DNA of 9,298 nt from Candidatus Aenigmatarchaeota archaeon (GTDB lineage Archaea > Aenigmatarchaeota > Aenigmatarchaeia > QMZS01): positions 1 through 9,298 of the forward strand of contig JAGGTL010000006.1 in NCBI GenBank assembly GCA_021163805.1, given 5' to 3'. The notes under the pieces are model-generated. The model was not told the origin of the DNA, did not search any database, and worked only from the letters and a program-made list of their open reading frames with translations. A program made the position numbers and the translations under genes. Shown here in pieces: positions 6,547-9,298 of the stretch. Numbering within the stretch: the stretch's first letter is position 1; the number at the start of each line of letters is the position of its first letter.

Positions 6547-6942
6547 ATGGATGAAGAATTAGAAAGACTCAAAAAAGAAAGAATAAATAAATTAATGGAA
6601 AAAGCCAAGGAAGTCCAAACTGAAATAGAAGTTACTGACAATAATTTTGAGGAAAAGGTAATAGAAAAATCAAAAGAAATTCCTGTCGTTGTTGATTTTT
6701 GGGCGCAGTGGTGCAAACCTTGTTTAATGCTTGGTCCAATCCTAGAAAAACTTGCAAAAGAAAATAAAGACAAATTTATTTTAGCAAAAGTGAATGTAGA
6801 TGAAGCTCCGTTATCAAGCCAAAAATATGGGATTATGAGCATTCCAAATGTTAAGTTGTTTAAGGATGGAAAGATTGTTGACGAATTTGTTGGAGCTTAC
6901 CCAGAAACTTTTGTAAAGGAGTGGCTGAAGAAAAATTTGTAA
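6547..6942 (+). CDS. Thioredoxin with charged N-terminal extension
   Basis: This is a 131-aa small redox protein. The thioredoxin fold starts at about residue 26, with the active site WCKPC at 55-59 (CxPC motif; Cys56 and Cys59, with Trp55 before them), DFWAxWC context, NVDE at 83-86, and the cis-proline in SIP (Pro100). The C-terminal helix ends VKEWLKKNL. Thioredoxins reduce protein disulfides and donate electrons to enzymes such as peroxiredoxins or ribonucleotide reductase. Residues 1-24 form an extra highly charged helix (ELERLKKERINKLMEKAKE) absent from bacterial thioredoxin, although, from memory, similar N-terminal helices occur in some archaeal ones. No signal peptide or membrane segment is present, so it is cytosolic. 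No thioredoxin reductase is nearby. The active-site Lys is unusual compared with WCGPC but occurs in the family. Confidence 0.93.
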   Translation: MDEELERLKKERINKLMEKAKEVQTEIEVTDNNFEEKVIEKSKEIPVVVDFWAQWCKPCLMLGPILEKLAKENKDKFILAKVNVDEAPLSSQKYGIMSIPNVKLFKDGKIVDEFVGAYPETFVKEWLKKNL

Positions 6943-6954
6943 TTGAACAATATA

Positions 6955-6968
6955 TTTCTTTATTTTTG
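6955..6968 (+). terminator. T-rich terminator after the thioredoxin gene
   Basis: TTTCTTTATTTTTG follows the thioredoxin stop by 12 nt, and a second T6 run lies at 7005-7010. Both fit the oligo-T style of archaeal termination. No GC-rich hairpin precedes them. Confidence 0.4.
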
Positions 6969-6989
6969 GTTTAATATTTCCATAATCAG

Positions 6990-7055
6990 AAATTTATTGG
7001 CATCTTTTTTAATTTCTTCACAATATTTGAGCAATGACCGGCCAATATGAAATTC
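6990..7055. repeat. Inverted repeat in the gap before the 69-aa gene
   Basis: TATTGGC (6995-7001) and GCCAATA (7041-7047) are perfect inverted copies. The pairing can be prolonged by AATTT (6991-6995) with AAATT (7050-7054) across a small ATG bulge. The loop of about 39 nt is T-rich, then A/G-rich. This could be a weakly structured leader or small RNA, or chance pairing in AT-rich DNA. No known riboswitch or C/D box pair was recognised. Confidence 0.3.
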
Positions 7056-7103
7056 AAAAAACCAAAAGAGGATGAAGAATATACCTAAAAATTTAATAAT
7101 ATT

Positions 7104-7313
7104 ATGGAAAAAATAGTTGGATTGGATTCTCTTGAAAATACCATAATTATATCGAAAAGTGCTAAAATTTTAATTAAGATTTCTGCCCTGGAAAAATTTA
7201 GAAAAAGCGGAATAAATGAATTGGCCGCTTTGTTAAATGATTATAGACCTGTACACACTCTTCATAGAATTGCAAGAAAAGTTAAAAAAACTGATGAAAT
7301 TTTTGGAATATGA
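7104..7313 (+). CDS. Hypothetical 69-aa protein upstream of the sugar epimerase
   Basis: I do not recognise this protein. It is 69 aa, has no Cys and no membrane segment, and is basic in its second half (EKFRK, HRIARKVKK). The N-terminal part is predicted beta-rich (IVGL, TIIISK, AKILIKI), followed by helical stretches around residues 28-45 and 52-63. Its stop overlaps the next gene's ATG in an ATGA (7310-7313), the arrangement of translationally coupled genes, which supports real coding and a link with the epimerase. A TATA-like CTAAAAATTTA at 7085-7095 precedes the ATG, with no Shine-Dalgarno. Chance of being a non-gene is modest, because of the neat overlap and ordinary amino-acid composition. 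Confidence 0.6.
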   Translation: MEKIVGLDSLENTIIISKSAKILIKISALEKFRKSGINELAALLNDYRPVHTLHRIARKVKKTDEIFGI

Positions 7314-8251
7314 GACTCTTAATAACCGGAGGTGCCGGATTTATTGGCTCAAATTTGGTTGGAAAACTGGTAAAAAGTAATGAGATAATTGTTATTGATA
7401 ATTTGTCGGGAGGGAAAGAGGAATTTATTGAGCCTTTTCTTGACGAAATAAAATTTTACAAAGTTGATTTATTGGAGGATATAAGTAGTTATTTTTTTGG
7501 GGTTGAGGAAGTCTGGCATCTGGCGGCAGACCCTTCCGTAAAAGATTCTTCAATCAATACTTTTTTCAGAGATCTAAAAATAACAAAAAATGTTCTTGAA
7601 GCCTGCAAAAAAAACAAAGTCAAGAAAATTTTATTTACTTCAAGTTCAACTGTTTATGGAGATTCAGAATTAAATACTCCGGAAAATTGCGAGACAAAAC
7701 CAATTTCTTTTTATGGAGCAACAAAACTTGCCTGCGAATCACTAATCTCAACTTATTGTTCGCTTTGCAAAATACGGGGTTTTATTTTCAGATTGGCAAA
7801 CATAATCGGAAAAAATTCTACTCATGGAGTAATTTACGATTTTATTCAAAAATTGTTAAAAAATGGGGAACAACTGGAAATTTTGGGCGATGGAACCCAA
7901 ACGAAGAGTTATCTTTCTGTAGAGGATTGCATAAACGGAATGCTGATTGCGAAAAATAAAGCAGAAAATCCAGTTAATATATTCAATCTTGGAAGCAAAG
8001 ACAGGATAAATGTAAAAGAAATTGCATCTGTGGTTGTTGAAGAAATGATTTCTTCCGGATTGCTTCAAAAAAAACCAGAATTTAAATTTACTGGAGGTGT
8101 TGAAGGCGGAAGAGGATGGAAAGGCGATGTTAAAGAAATGTTGTTGAATATTTCTAAATTGGAGAAACTGGGTTTTAAACCAGAATATAATTCCAAAGAA
8201 GCTGTCAGGAAATGTGTTATGGAAATAATTAATACTCTCTGCAAAAAATAA
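7310..8251 (+). CDS. NAD-dependent epimerase/dehydratase (extended SDR, GalE-like)
   Basis: This 313-aa nucleotide-sugar enzyme belongs to the extended short-chain dehydrogenase family. The Rossmann motif GGAGFIG is at residues 7-13 and Asp30 ends the second strand (VIDN), indicating NAD rather than NADP. The catalytic triad is SSS at 111-113 with Tyr135 and Lys139 (YGATK). GDGTQTKSYLSVEDC at 193-207 corresponds to the GDGxQxRDYxxVxD substrate-side motif with Lys for the usual Arg. GGxxGWKGDV at 266-274 is the usual C-terminal substrate-loop pattern. The likely role is UDP-glucose/UDP-GlcNAc 4-epimerisation or a related step in surface glycan precursor synthesis; the exact substrate cannot be read from sequence. 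The gene begins inside the stop of the 69-aa gene. Confidence 0.92.
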   Translation: MRLLITGGAGFIGSNLVGKLVKSNEIIVIDNLSGGKEEFIEPFLDEIKFYKVDLLEDISSYFFGVEEVWHLAADPSVKDSSINTFFRDLKITKNVLEACKKNKVKKILFTSSSTVYGDSELNTPENCETKPISFYGATKLACESLISTYCSLCKIRGFIFRLANIIGKNSTHGVIYDFIQKLLKNGEQLEILGDGTQTKSYLSVEDCINGMLIAKNKAENPVNIFNLGSKDRINVKEIASVVVEEMISSGLLQKKPEFKFTGGVEGGRGWKGDVKEMLLNISKLEKLGFKPEYNSKEAVRKCVMEIINTLCKK

Positions 8252-8266
8252 CTATTGGTTGATACG

Positions 8267-8332
8267 ATTTGACGGATAAAACTAAAATTACTCAAAAAAT
8301 TCGATAAATTTGACAGCAACTGTTATTTATCC
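8267..8332. repeat. Short repeats in the gap upstream of hef
   Basis: The 127-bp gap contains GGATAAA (8274-8280) inverted as TTTATCC (8326-8332), a tandem-like pair ATTTGACGG (8267-8275) and ATTTGACAG (8308-8316) spaced 41 bp apart, and a small hairpin ACAG-CAA-CTGT inside 8313-8323. Such repeats just upstream of a TATA box could be a regulator-binding site or a leftover of a structured transcript end. Chance is a real alternative. Confidence 0.3.
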
Positions 8333-8351
8333 TTTAAAAATGCTTTTAAAT
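8333..8351 (+). promoter_or_regulatory. Candidate TATA box for hef
   Basis: TTTAAAAATGCTTTTAAAT includes two TATA-like stretches. The second (8343-8351) is centred about 32 nt before the hef ATG at 8379, the spacing expected for an archaeal transcript with a leader of only a few nucleotides. No Shine-Dalgarno precedes the ATG. Confidence 0.45.
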
Positions 8352-8378
8352 TGATTATTTTTGTTGGAAATTATAATA

Positions 8379-9298
8379 ATGTATGTTTCTCATCCGCTTA
8401 TCAAAAAGAATAAATTAGAAACACGAGATTATCAAATTGAGATTGCAAAGAATTGTTTAAAGAAAAATACTTTGGTTGTTCTGCCAACAGGTCTTGGTAA
8501 AACTCCGATTGCTTTGCTAGTTGCTGTGGAGAGATTAAACAAATTAGATGGAAAAATTTTATTTTTATCTCCAACTAAACCCTTGTTGGAACAGCACAAA
8601 AAAACTTTTGAAAATTTATCTGAATTGGCGGACTTGAAAGTTTTTACGGGAATTTTGAAACCAGAAAAAAGAGCCGAAGAATACAAAACTGCCAGAGTTG
8701 TGTTTGCAACTCCCCAGACAATACAAAATGATATTAAAAATGGAATAATAGATTTGAGAGAATTTATTTTGTTGATTGTTGATGAAGCTCATCATTCTAT
8801 AGGAAATTATGCTTATACCTATGTAGCACAAAAATATTTTGAAGAATCCAAAAACCCCTTAATTCTGGGATTAACAGCTTCTCCGGGAGGAAAAGCAAAA
8901 AAAATAGAAGAAATAAAAAAAAATTTGTTTATTGAGCAAATAGAATCGAGGATTGAAAAAGACAGAGAAATAAAAAAATATGTGAAAGAGAGAGAAATGG
9001 AAAAAATAGAAATAGATCTTCCAGAAGATTACAAAGCCGCCAAGAAATTGCTTGAAAGAATTTTTAATAAAAAAGTTGAATATTTGTTTAAAATGGGAAT
9101 TTTACCGACAAAGAAAATCTCAAAAAAAATATTGCTTGATTTCCAGAATTTTTATTCAAAAAAGATCAGAGAGTCAAAAAGAAAAGAAATGTTTTTCGCC
9201 GTCTCAAAAATCTCCGAATTGATTAAACTGGACTATTGTTTGGAATTACTTGAAACTCAAGGAGCAAAACAGCTGAGAGAATATCTGAAAAAACTTGA
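8379..9298 (+). CDS. hef: Hef/FANCM-family DNA repair helicase, N-terminal part (3' cut by window edge)
   Basis: The first 306 residues of an open frame that continues past the window end are visible. They match the superfamily 2 helicase half of archaeal Hef, a relative of human FANCM that processes stalled forks and branched DNA. Motifs in order are the Q-motif-like RDYQ at 16-19, motif I LPTGLGKT at 35-42 (Lys41), SPTKPLLEQH at 64-73 (Ia), ATPQTIQND at 110-118, motif II DEAH at 135-138 followed by HSIGNYAY, and motif III TASPG at 166-170. From about residue 175 comes the charged helical insert of Hef, ending ELLETQGAKQLREYLKKL, a phrase typical of the family just before the second RecA-like domain. 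The usual C-terminal XPF nuclease and HhH domains lie outside the window, so their presence is unknown. Confidence 0.95.
   Translation, partial: MYVSHPLIKKNKLETRDYQIEIAKNCLKKNTLVVLPTGLGKTPIALLVAVERLNKLDGKILFLSPTKPLLEQHKKTFENLSELADLKVFTGILKPEKRAEEYKTARVVFATPQTIQNDIKNGIIDLREFILLIVDEAHHSIGNYAYTYVAQKYFEESKNPLILGLTASPGGKAKKIEEIKKNLFIEQIESRIEKDREIKKYVKEREMEKIEIDLPEDYKAAKKLLERIFNKKVEYLFKMGILPTKKISKKILLDFQNFYSKKIRESKRKEMFFAVSKISELIKLDYCLELLETQGAKQLREYLKKL

Noticed and set aside
7687..7959. 90-aa + strand open frame inside the epimerase
   Set aside because: It lies entirely within the epimerase in another frame, across catalytic motifs, with no start signal of its own.
1..9298. CRISPR array, insertion sequence or defence island
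   Set aside because: No regularly spaced repeats, transposase, nuclease-toxin pair or Cas-like gene was seen; the helicase at the right end is Hef, a housekeeping repair protein, rather than a defence helicase.

Overview
The window reads as a piece of an AT-rich archaeal genome, roughly 30% G+C by eye, most likely from a small-genome DPANN-type lineage (Woesearchaeota, Pacearchaeota or a relative). The archaeal call rests on a Hef/FANCM-type helicase, an archaeal-type phosphoglycerate kinase, a diphthamide synthase (Dph6), an archaeal-style FlaJ/TadC membrane protein, a tRNA gene interrupted by a small intron-like insert, and start codons with no visible Shine-Dalgarno sequence. The thymidylate kinase variant resembles a type I associate with DPANN archaea and CPR bacteria. 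The exact lineage is inference.

Left part (1-2196, + strand): the 3' end of an alanyl-tRNA synthetase-like gene, an intramembrane site-2 protease (M50), and a thymidylate kinase whose P-loop has Cys in place of the usual Lys. The kinase converges on phosphoglycerate kinase (- strand), and the two stop codons overlap by 4 bp.

Middle (3408-5719): a tRNA-Ser(CGA) gene split by about 60 nt inside the T-loop lies divergent from pgk. It is followed by a large two-domain FlaJ/TadC-like pilus/archaellum platform protein on the - strand, with no ATPase or pilin gene in view. Only 25 bp separate its start from the divergent dph6.

Right part (5720-9298, + strand): dph6, a thioredoxin with a charged N-terminal extension, an unrecognised 69-aa protein overlapping an NAD-dependent sugar epimerase/dehydratase by 4 bp, and the N-terminal helicase half of Hef, which runs off the window.

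Most genes are housekeeping or informational and do not form one pathway; the layout is compact, with short intergenic gaps. No mobile element, CRISPR array or clearly new multi-gene system was found. The most unusual items are the T-loop-interrupted tRNA-Ser, the lysine-less P-loop of the thymidylate kinase, and the AlaRS that ends where the C-Ala domain would normally begin.
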